Notes under the pieces: generated by a model
The model's database searches: none
The model's input: the letters and a program-made list of their open reading frames with translations, nothing else
What the model was told of the DNA's origin: nothing
Program-made: the position numbers and the translations under genes
Source of the DNA: Diplonema papillatum
Lineage: Eukaryota > Euglenozoa > Diplonemea > Diplonemida > Diplonemidae
Direction of reading: 5' to 3'
DNA: 64,000 bases
Assembly: GCA_030068145.1 (NCBI GenBank)
Contig: JAPJBO010000076.1
Span: forward strand, 310,001 to 374,000
Part shown: piece after piece, positions 10,755-20,450 of the stretch
Numbering within the stretch: position 1 is the stretch's first letter
Layout of the letters: each line of letters begins with the position of its first letter

Positions 10755-11236
10755 GTTGATCGTTTTTCCCACTTGTATTTCCCCTGTGTATGTTCAGGCA
10801 AGGAGATCTGATCAACCGCCAAAACACGCTGCCTACGTCTTTTTAGCCTGCACAACACATCGAAGGGCAACCCGCAAGATTGTTAGTACTAAAAAGACAG
10901 ACGCCTCGTTTTGTTTGTGCGTGCCGGTTGATCGTTTTTCCCACTTGTATTTACCCTGTGTATGTTCAGGTAAGGAGATCTGATCAACCGCCAAAACACG
11001 CTGTCTACGTCTTTTTAGCCTGCACAACACATTGAAGGGCGACCCGCAAGATTGTTAATGCTAAAAAGACAGGCGCTTCGTTTTGTTTGTGCGTGCCGGT
11101 TGATCGTTTTTCCCACTTGTATTTACCCTGTGTATATTCAGGTAAGGAATTCTGATCAACCACCAAAACACGCTGCCTACGTCTTTTTAGCCTGCACCAC
11201 GTTGAAGGGCATCCCGCAAGATTGTTAGTACTAAAT
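10755..11236 (+). repeat. R-C repeat, three tandem 172-bp units
   Basis: GTTGATCGTTTTTCCCACTT starts units at 10755, 10927 and 11099. Each unit contains an inverted pair GTTGATC...GATCAAC about 60 bp apart and ends GCAAGATTGTTAGTACTAAA. Single copies: 24855-25030, 27438-27582 and 46562-46707. Confidence 0.85.
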
Positions 11237-11289
11237 ACAACCCGTGTTAAAGCGTAATCGGTGCCACGCCGCTATTATGTGCAGGTGTC

Positions 11290-11850
11290 CTATGCTACCA
11301 CGCCATGCAGATGTTCGGGTGTGCGTTCACCTCATCGACATGTGCAGGTGTCCGTAAAGGTATGCTCCCACGTCATCGATGCACATGTTAGGTTGTGCGT
11401 TCACCTCATCGACATGTGCAGGTGTCCAAAGTAGATTTTGTTCAACATGGTCAGGAAGTCCTAACATGCAGGGTCAAAACCTTGTGTCTATTTAAAACGC
11501 TCCCGCGGGGCCGATGGCCCCCAAAAAAAATTGGAAAAAAAAGAAAATGCTCAACTTTCTCAAAAATTACCACAGTTTTTGTTCCAAAATTTTAAAATTC
11601 AAAAAACCCCAATTTTTTTCCGGAAATTTTTTTTTGGCCATTTCCAAAAAGACACAAGGTTTTGACCCTGCATGCTAAGTAAAGTGTGTCATCACCTGAT
11701 CGATGCAGGCGTTCACTTCATCGACAGATGCAGGTGACCAAAGCAGAGTGTGCCACTACCTCATCGATGCAGATGTTAGGGTATGCGTTCACTTCATGGG
11801 CGTTTGCATGTGTTTTCACTTCATCGACAGGTACAGATGTCGTAAGTAGA
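11290..11850 (+). repeat. Degenerate ATCGATGCA/TCATCGACA repeat
   Basis: Loose repeats of CTCATCGATGCAGATGTTAG and TTCACTTCATCGACAGGTGC on both sides of the TIR element at 11465-11674. No open frame tracks them. Confidence 0.6.
11465..11674. mobile_element. Small TIR element with 4-bp target duplication (copy 1)
   Basis: Termini CATGCAGGGTCAAAACCTTG and CAAGGTTTTGACCCTGCATG are exact inverted repeats of at least 24 bp. The element is flanked by CTAA (11461-11464 and 11675-11678). The interior is A/T-rich with no coding. A second copy is at 44912-45375. Confidence 0.85.
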
Positions 11851-12419
11851 GTACGATACCGCATCTCAAGGAAAGCCCACCACTGATCTGTGAATGTCAT
11901 TCGTGATTCGGTTCGGAAGGGAGACGGACAGGGATGGAACTACGCAGGCAAGCGAAGATAAAGACAGAGCAGAAGGATACACGTGGGGGGGAGCAGGGGG
12001 ATAACACAGACTGGAAGCGTACTTGACAAACGGGCGAACAAACAAAGAACAGGAAACAACTGAAAACGGTAACAAAAATTTCAAAAGAGGCGAAAGAAAG
12101 CACCGAGATCATTTCCGGGTAGGGTCTTGCACTGACGAACGTAATAACGGGCCGATCAGCATCAACCCGATCAATGGTGGAAGCGATGGGGTGAACAATT
12201 CTTCAATTTTTTGCATGCAACAGGGAACAAACCTCTCAGGGTGTTTCCTGTAAGCACGTTTTTCCGGTTGGCTTCGCTTTTCATCGTCAAGTGCAGCCGT
12301 TTGTTCCGGAGGTGTTCCCTTGAGTACAACAGGAGCAACCGCAAGATTGTTGGTACTAAAAAAGAGAGCTTTTTGTGCTTTGCGTTTCACACGAGAAGAC
12401 TCATAAGCGCACTGAAGTG

Positions 12420-12790
12420 AAGATGCCTTTGGAGGTTTGCCCTTCATACCTCAGGAGGCATGCTTTCATACTTTTGACAGGTTGCCCTGCATACCTCTGG
12501 AGCTTTGCCCTTCAGCCCTTCATACCTCTGAGGCATTTTTTCGTACGTCTGAAGGTTTGCCTTCGCTTCTGGGTGTATGCTGTTATGCTGTTACTCTGAG
12601 GGTTTGCTCTTCATACCTCAGGAGGTATGTTTTCATCCCTTGGACAGGTTGCCCTGCACCTCTGGATGAATGCGTTCATACCTCTGGTGGTATGCCTTCA
12701 TACCTCTGAAGCTTTGCCCTTCAGCCTTCATAGCTCTGGAGGCATGCTTTCGCACCTCTGAAGGTTTGCCTTCGCTTCTGAGGGAGAAGG
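12420..12790 (+). repeat. Degenerate CATACCTCTGAGG repeats
   Basis: Many imperfect copies of TTCATACCTCTGGAGG and GAAGGTTTGCC. Open frames on both strands simply follow the repeats. No gene is seen between 11850 and 14145. Confidence 0.6.
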
Positions 12791-13032
12791 TCCTGATTGT
12801 TGCTACTCGTGAGGGTTTTCCGACACCCGCGATCGTGGACTGCACAAGCTCAAGAGGCCTACTCAACTCATCACTGTAGGATTTGCATACTCTCAAAAAC
12901 GGATCTGGCACTTCCTTTGTTTGTGCGCACTTCCTTCAAACCTGCCTTGTTCATCTAACGGGAGTGAGGATAGTACGCTGCCATCGATCTGATTTTGTGC
13001 TTGACACATTGCATTTGTTGGACACAAAAAAA

Positions 13033-13255
13033 ATACTCGAGGGGCTGCCTTGTGCTTATTTCAGCGGGAGGCTAGAGGGGGGGAAAATACAACCACGATT
13101 TTCTTTTTTTTTCTAAGTGGGACTTTTGTTGTCGAACGCTTACGCCCGCCACCATACCCAGGTTTAGCTGGTTTTCGTGTGAGCTACAGCACGTTTGCCG
13201 CCTTTTTGGGATTTCGCAACTATTCGTGGCACTAAAGCGGGTGCTTGTACAAACA
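13033..13255 (+). repeat. R-A repeat, diverged full copy
   Basis: 5' part ACTCGAGGGGCTGCCTTGTG, then GAACGCTTACGCCCGCCACC, then the tail CTACAGCACGTTT...GGGTGCTTGTACAAAC. Best consensus copies: 59934-60141 and 49617-49765. Confidence 0.7.
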
Positions 13256-13771
13256 AGAGAACAATAGAAGGAAACTGCTTTTCTTAACACCTTTTTGCAC
13301 CGGCCCCCCGGGGACTTTATGGAGGGAGGTTCGTAACATTTTGTGCCCGAATCTGGTGTCCTCTCCAGACGGCTGGCTTATCAGAAGCGGGCGCGTCACC
13401 GTTCGTGTTCAATGGATCGAATGAGCCCGTACGGTTGCGCGTGCAGGAAAACGGAAAAAGAAAGCTCTAGGACAGGCGGGCGTAAGTAAGAGGGGCGATT
13501 TGGAGCAGGTGCTGCGGGAGATGCCGCGGGGCGCACTCAACGCGCGTCGTTTGCAAGACACAGCATCAGCCGACCTGAGACTCAGCGCTGAAAGATGTCT
13601 CATACTCGTAGCACCCTTTGAATTTCTAGTTGGTTGTCTACTTTCCCCTGGGATGGGAAGGGAGCAGGGGAGGAGGCAAGATAGAATGGCTACGTGTGCT
13701 CGACACCGCACCGGTCCTATCTGCACCGTATTTCGGTCACCGTATATCAGTCTTAAGATCATCCTACACCA

Positions 13772-13952
13772 TTAGTGAGCCGGTCCATCCCTCTTGATAG
13801 ACCGTGATAGACCGAAGAATACAGCACCGGGCAATTCGAAGCAGCTCTAGGGACGAGGGATGGACCTGATAGACCGTGGTGGACCGTGATTCACTGTGAT
13901 AACCACTTCGATGCAGTTTCAAAAGGTAGGGACGGACCGGCTCAATAAGTCT
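13772..13952. mobile_element. R-J foldback element (GAGCCGGTCC termini)
   Basis: Starts TGAGCCGGTCCATCCCT and ends AGGGACGGACCGGCTCA, an inverted pair. The interior has repeated GATAGACCGTG. Other copies: 22386-22555 and a diverged relative at 29190-29510; a fragment lies near 47185-47225. Noncoding. Confidence 0.7.
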
Positions 13953-14145
13953 GATAATGGGCGTACTAGCCTCGCCATCAGTCTTCGGTTCCGAACGGTC
14001 TTCGTACGAGAACGGACGTGGCATCCGTGCCAGCGGCAAACCCCCTTTAGAACCAAACACATCACTGCCTCTCATGCTGTGTTTTGATGCCAACATCACG
14101 TCTTTTTCGGAGGGAGGTTTGAGAGACAGCTTCTCAAACTCGGGT

Positions 14146-15000
14146 CTACAAGTCGATGTCCTTCCACTCGTCGATGACGCTCTTCAACTCGGTGTGCAGA
14201 TTGTTGAGGAACGGCGACGGCCCCGGGTTCGGCGTGCGCACCGGCGACGGGAGGAAACCGGCAGCAGCACCAGCAGAAGGCGTCGACACGGCCGGGGGGT
14301 CCTTGCGCTGCTGCTGGTTGGCTGCGCGCGGTTTCCGGGTAGCTGGCCGCGCCTGCGGGCTGGGCTTCGGCGAAGCTTGCCTCCGGCCTGCAGCCGGGTT
14401 GCGGGGCGACGTCGACGCACGGCGGCTGCTGCTGCCGCCACCGCCGGCGGGCAGCGGCGTGCCGCTGCTGGATCGGCGGTTTGGCTGCGGCCCCGGGGTG
14501 ATCTTCGGGCTGGTGGCAGCGGGCGTCCTGCGCGCGGACGACGCCGCCGCCGGCGGCGGCGGCGGCGGCGAAGCCGACCTGCTTGTTCTGTTTGGGGAAG
14601 CGGAGCGGGCGAGCCTGGCTTGCAACCCGGCTTCTCGGTCCCGGGCGTGCTCCGACTCCAGCTGCCGGATGAACGCCGCCGTGTCGCTCTCGCTGCCGCC
14701 GGCGACCGAAGCCTGCTTCTGCGGGGAGACGGACCTGCCGCGGGATCCTTGGTCGGTGTTCTCATCCCTGCGTGCCAACGGCGACCTCCCCCTGTGCGCC
14801 CGCCTGCCCTGCGCCGCGAGCTGCTCGGCGCCGATGCGGGCGTACTTGCTGGTTTCGAAGATCGTCGAGGACTTGCGGCTGATCTGCGGGTGGAACGTGC
14901 AGTCGACGACGACCTTGTCACGCAGCTCGCGCTCCAGCTCCTGCTTCCTCGCCAGGCGGTCGTAGCTGTTCCGGTGCTGGCGCGCCATGAACGCGTTGTG
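14146..15000 (-). CDS. Large coiled-coil/disordered protein, terminal exon
   Basis: Begins at an ACGGACAG acceptor with HNAFMARQHRNSYDRLARKQ, followed by a charged helix and the motif DCTFHPQIS. It then becomes a long Ser/Arg/Pro/Ala-rich disordered tail ending ...DEWKDIDL and TAG at 14146-14148. The F-x-P-x-I motif also occurs in the exons at 22642-22845 (RFHPRIL) and 25134-25650 (GFEPTINI), tying these exons to one gene. The exon starts in phase 0, matching the donor at 15392. The function is unknown; a cytoskeletal or flagellar scaffold would fit the composition, but this is inference. Long plus-strand open frames here are GC-rich antisense shadows. Confidence 0.75.
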   Translation of the reverse strand, partial: HNAFMARQHRNSYDRLARKQELERELRDKVVVDCTFHPQISRKSSTIFETSKYARIGAEQLAAQGRRAHRGRSPLARRDENTDQGSRGRSVSPQKQASVAGGSESDTAAFIRQLESEHARDREAGLQARLARSASPNRTSRSASPPPPPPAAASSARRTPAATSPKITPGPQPNRRSSSGTPLPAGGGGSSSRRASTSPRNPAAGRRQASPKPSPQARPATRKPRAANQQQRKDPPAVSTPSAGAAAGFLPSPVRTPNPGPSPFLNNLHTELKSVIDEWKDIDL

Positions 15001-15014
15001 CTGTCCGTTGAAGT

Positions 15015-15360
15015 TGCGTTGAGAGCACGGAATGGCATGCAATAGCACAGAATGGCGTTAATTTGCGTTGTAGCGTGCAATAGCGTAGAATAGCATGAAA
15101 GAGTGGTGAATAGCGCGCAATAGCGTAGAATCGCATGAAAGAGCGGTGAAGAGCGCATAATAGCATGAAAGAGCGGTGAATAGCGTGCAGTAGAAAAAAA
15201 AGAGCGGTGAATAGCGTGCAGTAGCGTATAATAGCATGAAAGAATGGTGAATAGCGCGCAATAGTGCTGACTGGCATGAAATTGCGCTGAATGGCATGCA
15301 ATAGGAGAGAATTAGCAGAGAATAGCAGAAAATAGCATTGAAGTGCGTTGAGTCGCGTAC
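15015..15360 (+). repeat. Intron minisatellite GAATAGCATGAAAGAGCGGT
   Basis: About ten imperfect units of roughly 30 bp fill the 391-bp intron between the exons 15392-15541 and 14146-15000. They begin immediately after the acceptor. Confidence 0.85.
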
Positions 15361-15391
15361 GAAGTGTACAGTTTGGGAAGGGGGCGCACAC

Positions 15392-15541
15392 CTGTTGCCG
15401 ACAGCGCCGCTTCTCGGAGGCAGATCTTTCGACGGGTCCGGAGGAGGACACGCTCCTGGTCGGCGAGGCGCTTCGCCCCCGCCACGCTAGCAGCGACGAA
15501 GTCGGTTGGTACAGCGGCGGTCGTGGCCCGGAGCGCTCCAG
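15392..15541 (-). CDS. Large coiled-coil/disordered protein, penultimate exon
   Basis: A 150-nt exon, phase 0 at both ends, from a CTAACAG acceptor to a CAACAG|GTGTGC donor. It reads LERSGPRPPLYQPTSSLL, a Ser/Arg-rich centre, and ends EKRRCRQQ. It joins in frame to HNAFMARQ of the terminal exon. Low-complexity, so the call rests on splice sites and phase. Confidence 0.6.
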
Positions 15542-15667
15542 CTGTTAGTTGTGAACGGGCTTTCAGAGTTTAACCATGCACCTAATGACGGCGGGGATGT
15601 CGAACAGCTTCTTCGTATCACATGCACATGCATGCGGAGAGAGAGAGTGTGTGGGTGGGTTGTAGAC

Positions 15668-15826
15668 CTGCTTTTTTCACGTGGTGCCTTCCTGTGCGAG
15701 AGGCGTCCACGACTCCTTCAGTTTCAAGTAACCGCCGATGCTCCCGCAGGTTGCGAGTGGGGGACCGAGTCCAACTGGGGGTGTTGCCTTGAACAGCACC
15801 TCGCGATCCCTTCGTTGTCAGCTTAG
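15668..15826 (-). CDS. Possible further exon of the same gene
   Basis: An open stretch after a CTCTCTAAG acceptor reads LTTKGSRGAVQGNTPSW and NLREHRRLLETEGV, ending near CACCAC|GTGAAA. Its composition resembles neighbouring exons, but no motif confirms it. Confidence 0.25.
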
Positions 15827-15985
15827 AGAGTATGTGTGTGTGTGTGTGTGTGTGGGCCTTTGAAGCGTGGATGATGCTCTCGCGCTGCTCCCCTTGAGGT
15901 TCCTGGCTCATACCAAAGCGCCGCCGCCCGGGTTAAGGGGTTGCGGCATCAGGCGGAGTATGTGTGTGTGTTGGAATTCAATCGC

Positions 15986-16013
15986 GGGTAACCCCTGAAG
16001 CGGAGTATAGCCC
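15986..16013 (+). other. 28-bp direct repeat, 3' flank of retrotransposon
   Basis: GGGTAACCCCTGAAGCGGAG followed by TATAGCCC. It matches 19587-19614 with three mismatches. It brackets the retrotransposon at 16014-19586 and is most simply a target-site duplication or a pair of target-site copies. Confidence 0.6.
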
Positions 16014-19000
16014 AAGTCGTCAGCATCCTCACGTCACAGCTGATGGTCCTGCCGGCTGCTCGTGGTGGCCACGCGCTGATCTAAAGTGCAGCCTTGTTTG
16101 GTCAAGGCTCCCTGCTTCATGTCCCTTGTGCTGCAGGTTGCAACATGTATCTGGGGGCAATCGCCTCTTTTTACACGCGGTGCAGCGGGGTGCAACATGC
16201 TTCGTGCATCTTGCCGTCGCATTCTTCGCTCGCCCTGCAGTTGGTCGGGATTGCTGGCTGCTTGCGCCCTTCTCCTGCTCTCTTCCCTTCCACTCCGCTT
16301 CCTTCTCCCATGTTGTACTGTAAAAGAGTTCTGGGTGCCTGCTCGCTGCCCATGCCTCGTGTGCCTTCACAAACGGGTTCGCGAGTGTCGTCGTAGCTAT
16401 GCCAGGGCGCGGCTGGCTCATTGCCCGCAGCACCGTTTCGGTTTGCGAGGCGAGTTCGGCTCGGCACGAGAGGCCTAGCATCACCCCTCCGCCTAGCGCT
16501 GTGACGCTGGTGACATTGGAGACATGCCCACAATGCCACGCCACGCCACAGATCCGTGCTACCGCGCTGGTGACCGCTCGGAAAGATTGGCCTTTCGCCA
16601 GTGCACTGCTCTTAAACTCGTCGTACTGCGCCCGTATCACTCCTACCTGCGCACCCGTCCCTGCTTGTGCCATGTCCATGGCTGCGTTACTTAACGCGTC
16701 CGCATCAACGTTCTTCTTCCGCGGTACGTGTTCCAAGCTGAACTCAAACCGCGGCGACAGGTCGACCATGCTGGCTTTCGCCTGTAGAAAATACGGTCGC
16801 AGGTTGGGTTTGCATATAGCCGTCCCGTTTACCGGACCTATCACAACTTGTGAGTCGCCCCTGATCTTTACCGGCCCTCCCACATCGCGTGGTTGCTCCC
16901 CGAGCAGTCGTATCCCCGCTATCAGGCCGTTGTATTCGGCCACGTTGTTGGTTGTTCGACCCAAGGGGACCGTTGCTTCCGCCAGTTTTATTCCATCCTT
17001 GTACAAAACTGCTCCGGCCCCCGCTACCGCCAGAGCGGTCCCGTTCTGCCTTGAGCCGCCATCGAAATACACGCAAAGGCCCGCAGTGGTTTCTCTGAGG
17101 GGAAGAACTGCTCGGGCCGTTGTCGCCTTGGCTGCCGAGGCTGTCGGTGGTTGGATGCGGCGATTCGCCACTTCCGGCAGTCGTACGCCCGTCGTGACTT
17201 CGAAGTCAATGGCCAACTCCACGAATGTCACTGTGTGTTCCGATTCGACGTGCGCCCATCGGAGCCTGTTCAGCCACCAGTGCATGGCGTTCCACAATTC
17301 GCCGCCGTGCTTCCACTGCTGCGTGATTGTACCGGCATCAATCGTTGGGATGCAGACCCGTCTTGGGCTCAATGTTCTCCACCCCCACGGGTATTGGACC
17401 AGACGATGGTGGCGACTTGTCTCCTGCTCTCTCTCATCCCGTATTTGTCTTGCACGCAGTACAGCCAGGAAGTAACGCTGCAGCCCGCTCACGAATTGAC
17501 ATGCTTCGCCATGGTCGAGTGGAACTGGTTGCTGGGCGGGGTCCGTGTCGTGTTTGAACAATGGTGCGACTCCGCAAATGCTAAGGCAGTTAGGCCATGT
17601 CGTCCTGTCTACGGAGCCCATGCCGTGCTCCTCCCGTACATTCCCCCAAGCCTCACACTCCCACCACAAGTGCGCCACAGTTTCCCTCTCGTCATTGTTG
17701 CAATACGGGCAAGTCGCATTTTGCCCCGTCCTGCCTGTCGTTGCCACGGCTCCTGCTAGTATGGACCGTAACATTCCCTGCTGGTATCCCGTTACACCAC
17801 TATCGGCTGTTTCGAGGAGATGTCGTGTTACGCTCCCATCCACCCCGTGCTCACACCCTCTCAGGTCTTCCCTTCTGTTGCACATGTTTCTCATCTGTCG
17901 GCGCCGTAGCGCCTGGCGTAAGTCGTGCAGCATGATCGCCGTCTGCTTCTCGCTTGCATTGCTCGCGTGGAACACGACCTGCTGTCCTATCTCACTGGTG
18001 TACCCGATGACCTCGGGGGTCGTCCACACCCACTCCGCCTGGCTTAGAGAATCTTGCATTAACCTGTGTGGAGACCCAGCCGGTAGCGTCTCTCTGCGCG
18101 TCCAAGCCACTTCCGCCAGCGCTCTGATGTGCCGCCACTTCTGCATTTGTCGCACCCAAGTCCGGATTCGTATGTACGCCGGGGCAGTAACTGGGTCCAG
18201 CCGGTGCCCGTGGTGGAGCACCTGCATCACCATTTCAACAGCGCGTCGGCTAGGACCAGTCCATAGGGCCGACATGATGGCCTGGCGCATAGTGTTGGAC
18301 GTTCTGTTGTCTAACTGCATGACGGATATGCCATAGTACATTCTGGCACACGCGGTCATTGACGCCAGCGTTTCACGTGCCGTCGCTGGAACTGGGATCT
18401 TCTTAACTCGTTGTAAGTTTGCAATTGCTCCTTCTCTGCGCTGTTGAATCCTGCTCGACAGCTGGCGTCCATGTCCCAACGCGTGAACCATGACCCCAAG
18501 ACAATCGAAGCTATCCGTCCGTTTGTAGAACCGCGGGGGGTCTTGTGAGACGAAAATATTAGCGTCTTCCTGCCAGCTCATGATTTCCACTAATGGCTGG
18601 CGCAACGTCGTTCCAAACGAGTGGGATTTCGCAAGGCAAATCCATAAACCTGTCAATTTTTCGAACTGCACCGTCTTGTTCGCGATCGTCTGCAGGTGAT
18701 TCGCTTCTCTGGCCGTGGCTGTCACGTCATCTACGTACGATCGCGGACAGCCTTCTTGCGCTACGTGCCTCATCCACACGCTAATCAGCAGCCCTATCAG
18801 GATCACACTGATGGCGCAGCCCTGCATGATTCCGTTTGTTGGAATAAATCCTACCCCGACCGTCCCGTTCACTTTAAAATGCCGTTGCATTTGTCGGTAT
18901 GCGGCTTTCAACGCCCGAAGCACCTTTCGGTTAAACCCAAGCCTCTTCGCGAGTCGCAGTGTGATGTCGATGGGTACCGAGTCGAAGCATTTCTTGAAAT

Positions 19001-19586
19001 CGAACGCGATGCCATGGAGCGGGCGTCCCATGAGATGCGCCTCTTCGATCTCGGCTGCCAGATGCCAGAAAAGGTCTTCCGTACTGTGCCCGGGTCTGCA
19101 TCCATGTAGTCCCTCTGGAGCTAATTCGTCCATCCAGCTTTGCGCATTCTTAGCCCTGATAGCAGCCCATATCCTGTACAGCACCGGTGCCACTGAGATC
19201 GGTCGTTGGGACAATGGATCCCCAGTACTCTTCGGTTTCGGTATCAGCGAGACGAGAGCGTGCATCAGTTCTTCCGGCCATTCTCCGCTTTCTTCCACCT
19301 CGTTGAGCACCCGTGCAAACCCTTCCAAAAGCGAGTTCGGTAGCTGTTGCAGCTCGTGGATCCTCCACCCGTGCATCCCGGCCGAGGCTGACTTCTTCAT
19401 CTTCGCCAGCGCTGCTCTCACATCCCCCACCGTGATCGACTCGCACTCCATTTCGGCCCTGTCCGGCAAGACGGGGCTGTACATTCGCAGGAACCGTCCC
19501 CAGCACGGTTCCTCCTGCGTTGCGTATCGTTGAAATATTCCACCCCACGCCTTCTCGCCCCTCAAGATCTCGTCAGGGCTTTGAGT
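16014..19586 (-). mobile_element. Non-LTR retrotransposon with intact RT/RNase H frame
   Basis: The element lies between two 28-bp repeats in an intron of the large minus-strand gene, in the same orientation as the host. Sequence upstream of the RT domain (endonuclease, ORF1) is missing, so the copy is probably 5'-truncated. The 3' untranslated part is only about 15 nt, from the stop to the flanking repeat. Confidence 0.75.
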
Positions 19587-19616
19587 GGGTAACGTCTGAA
19601 GCGAAGTATAGCCCAC
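16029..19616 (-). CDS. Reverse transcriptase-RNase H polyprotein (LINE ORF2)
   Basis: 1195 codons without a stop. RT fingers/palm occupy roughly residues 20-340: KMKKSASAGMHGW, LIPKP, motif A FDFKKCFDSVP, motif B NGIMQGCAIS and catalytic motif C SYVDDV. A thumb/linker follows, then a Cys/His finger CPYCNNDERETVAHLWWEC near residue 650. RNase H covers about 850-1000, with the carboxylates in YFDGGSRQNG, VAEYNGL, RGDSQVV and VDADALSNAA. The signature TFVELAIDFEV before RNase H is shared with the copies at 6364 and 62392. The first ATG falls inside the flanking 28-bp repeat, so the natural N-terminus is not preserved. No apurinic endonuclease domain is visible. The RNase H is of the type carried by some plant and protist LINEs. 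All catalytic residues I can place are present. Confidence 0.92.
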   Translation of the reverse strand: MGYTSLQTLPTQSPDEILRGEKAWGGIFQRYATQEEPCWGRFLRMYSPVLPDRAEMECESITVGDVRAALAKMKKSASAGMHGWRIHELQQLPNSLLEGFARVLNEVEESGEWPEELMHALVSLIPKPKSTGDPLSQRPISVAPVLYRIWAAIRAKNAQSWMDELAPEGLHGCRPGHSTEDLFWHLAAEIEEAHLMGRPLHGIAFDFKKCFDSVPIDITLRLAKRLGFNRKVLRALKAAYRQMQRHFKVNGTVGVGFIPTNGIMQGCAISVILIGLLISVWMRHVAQEGCPRSYVDDVTATAREANHLQTIANKTVQFEKLTGLWICLAKSHSFGTTLRQPLVEIMSWQEDANIFVSQDPPRFYKRTDSFDCLGVMVHALGHGRQLSSRIQQRREGAIANLQRVKKIPVPATARETLASMTACARMYYGISVMQLDNRTSNTMRQAIMSALWTGPSRRAVEMVMQVLHHGHRLDPVTAPAYIRIRTWVRQMQKWRHIRALAEVAWTRRETLPAGSPHRLMQDSLSQAEWVWTTPEVIGYTSEIGQQVVFHASNASEKQTAIMLHDLRQALRRRQMRNMCNRREDLRGCEHGVDGSVTRHLLETADSGVTGYQQGMLRSILAGAVATTGRTGQNATCPYCNNDERETVAHLWWECEAWGNVREEHGMGSVDRTTWPNCLSICGVAPLFKHDTDPAQQPVPLDHGEACQFVSGLQRYFLAVLRARQIRDEREQETSRHHRLVQYPWGWRTLSPRRVCIPTIDAGTITQQWKHGGELWNAMHWWLNRLRWAHVESEHTVTFVELAIDFEVTTGVRLPEVANRRIQPPTASAAKATTARAVLPLRETTAGLCVYFDGGSRQNGTALAVAGAGAVLYKDGIKLAEATVPLGRTTNNVAEYNGLIAGIRLLGEQPRDVGGPVKIRGDSQVVIGPVNGTAICKPNLRPYFLQAKASMVDLSPRFEFSLEHVPRKKNVDADALSNAAMDMAQAGTGAQVGVIRAQYDEFKSSALAKGQSFRAVTSAVARICGVAWHCGHVSNVTSVTALGGGVMLGLSCRAELASQTETVLRAMSQPRPGIATTTLANPFVKAHEAWAASRHPELFYSTTWEKEAEWKGREQEKGASSQQSRPTAGRAKNATARCTKHVAPRCTACKKRRLPPDTCCNLQHKGHEAGSLDQTRLHFRSARGHHEQPAGPSAVT

Positions 19617-19926
19617 TTGTCACTTTCACCAGTCGGCTTTGAGGTTCCGACACGCTGCTTTTGGGTCCTGTGACTCCTCTCCGAAGGATGGGTGGGCGGG
19701 ATCCTTCGGGGGACGGATAGAGCGTGGGAGGCCAGCGTGGGTCAGCTTCTCCATCCGGCACTCGGCTCAAGACTTCTGTTTTCATCTTGCGGTGTTCGCT
19801 GCACGGGGTTTTCGGCCCCTGAGTGTCTTTACACAGGCGGCACATCTCACCCGAGGATGTGGCAAGCTCTCTCTGTGCAATGAGCTTGGCTAGCTGTTCC
19901 AAACTCCTGGTGCAAGCACCTGTCAT
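19573..19926 (-). CDS. Unrecognised open frame upstream of the RT frame
   Basis: 117 codons with a small possible metal-binding cluster, CRLCKDTQGPKTPCSEH, and a Pro/Ser-rich remainder. It overlaps the 5' flanking repeat and runs outside the element boundary inferred from the 28-bp repeats. It may be host DNA or a remnant of LINE ORF1. Weakly supported. Confidence 0.25.
   Translation of the reverse strand: MTGACTRSLEQLAKLIAQRELATSSGEMCRLCKDTQGPKTPCSEHRKMKTEVLSRVPDGEADPRWPPTLYPSPEGSRPPILRRGVTGPKSSVSEPQSRLVKVTSGLYFASDVTHSKP
19587..19614 (+). other. 28-bp direct repeat, 5' flank of retrotransposon
   Basis: GGGTAACGTCTGAAGCGAAG followed by TATAGCCC, paired with 15986-16013. The ATG used by the long RT frame lies just beyond it at 19614-19616. 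Confidence 0.6.
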
Positions 19927-20299
19927 GGTCGGCAGTCGTCACCTGGGTCACAGTTTTGAGTCCTGTTCCGAGACTCGCTCGCACGGGGAAGTGGCGCGAA
20001 TCACTTGTCGCCAAGCATTCTGCAATGCTGACGACTGCTACCCCAGTGTGTGTGTGTGTGTGTGTGCGTGTGTGGAGAAAACGACAGTGAGGGTTTGGAG
20101 GAGGACGCGGCGTGTCTCGTCGGGGCCCGTGAGGGAGCACCGGCCACCTTGCTAGATAAAACCTGCCTTGGAAGAGGCACCGTATTACTCGCGGGGGTGG
20201 GCACCCCTCGCGGAGGCCCTCTTCCGTGTGCCTCCACGCGGAAGGAACATTAGGCTTAACTTTTCAAAGACCGCGGAGGTCAGCGGACCGGGAGCTTCT

Positions 20300-20450
20300 G
20301 GAGAGGGTGTGTGTGCGTTGTGTGGTAACCTGATACGTGTGTGTGTGCGTTGTGTGGGAACCTGATACGTGTGTGTGTGCGTTGTGTGGTAACCTGATAC
20401 GTGTGTGTGTGCGTTGTGTGGTGACCTGATACGTGTGTGTGCGATGATGT
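20300..20450 (+). repeat. 37-bp tandem repeat GTAACCTGATACGTGTGTGT
   Basis: Four copies of TGTGTGGTAACCTGATACGT plus GTGTGTGTGCGT. Open frames on the minus strand repeat with the unit. No gene is identified from 19930 to 22640 outside repeats. Confidence 0.85.

Noticed and set aside
13957..15045. A 362-codon plus-strand frame
   Set aside because: Antisense of the GC-rich terminal exon at 14146-15000, whose splice sites and motif are on the minus strand.
15986..19614. Short LTRs of an LTR retrotransposon
   Set aside because: The repeats are only 28 bp, there is no integrase, protease or primer-binding site, and the RT with finger and RNase H is LINE-type.
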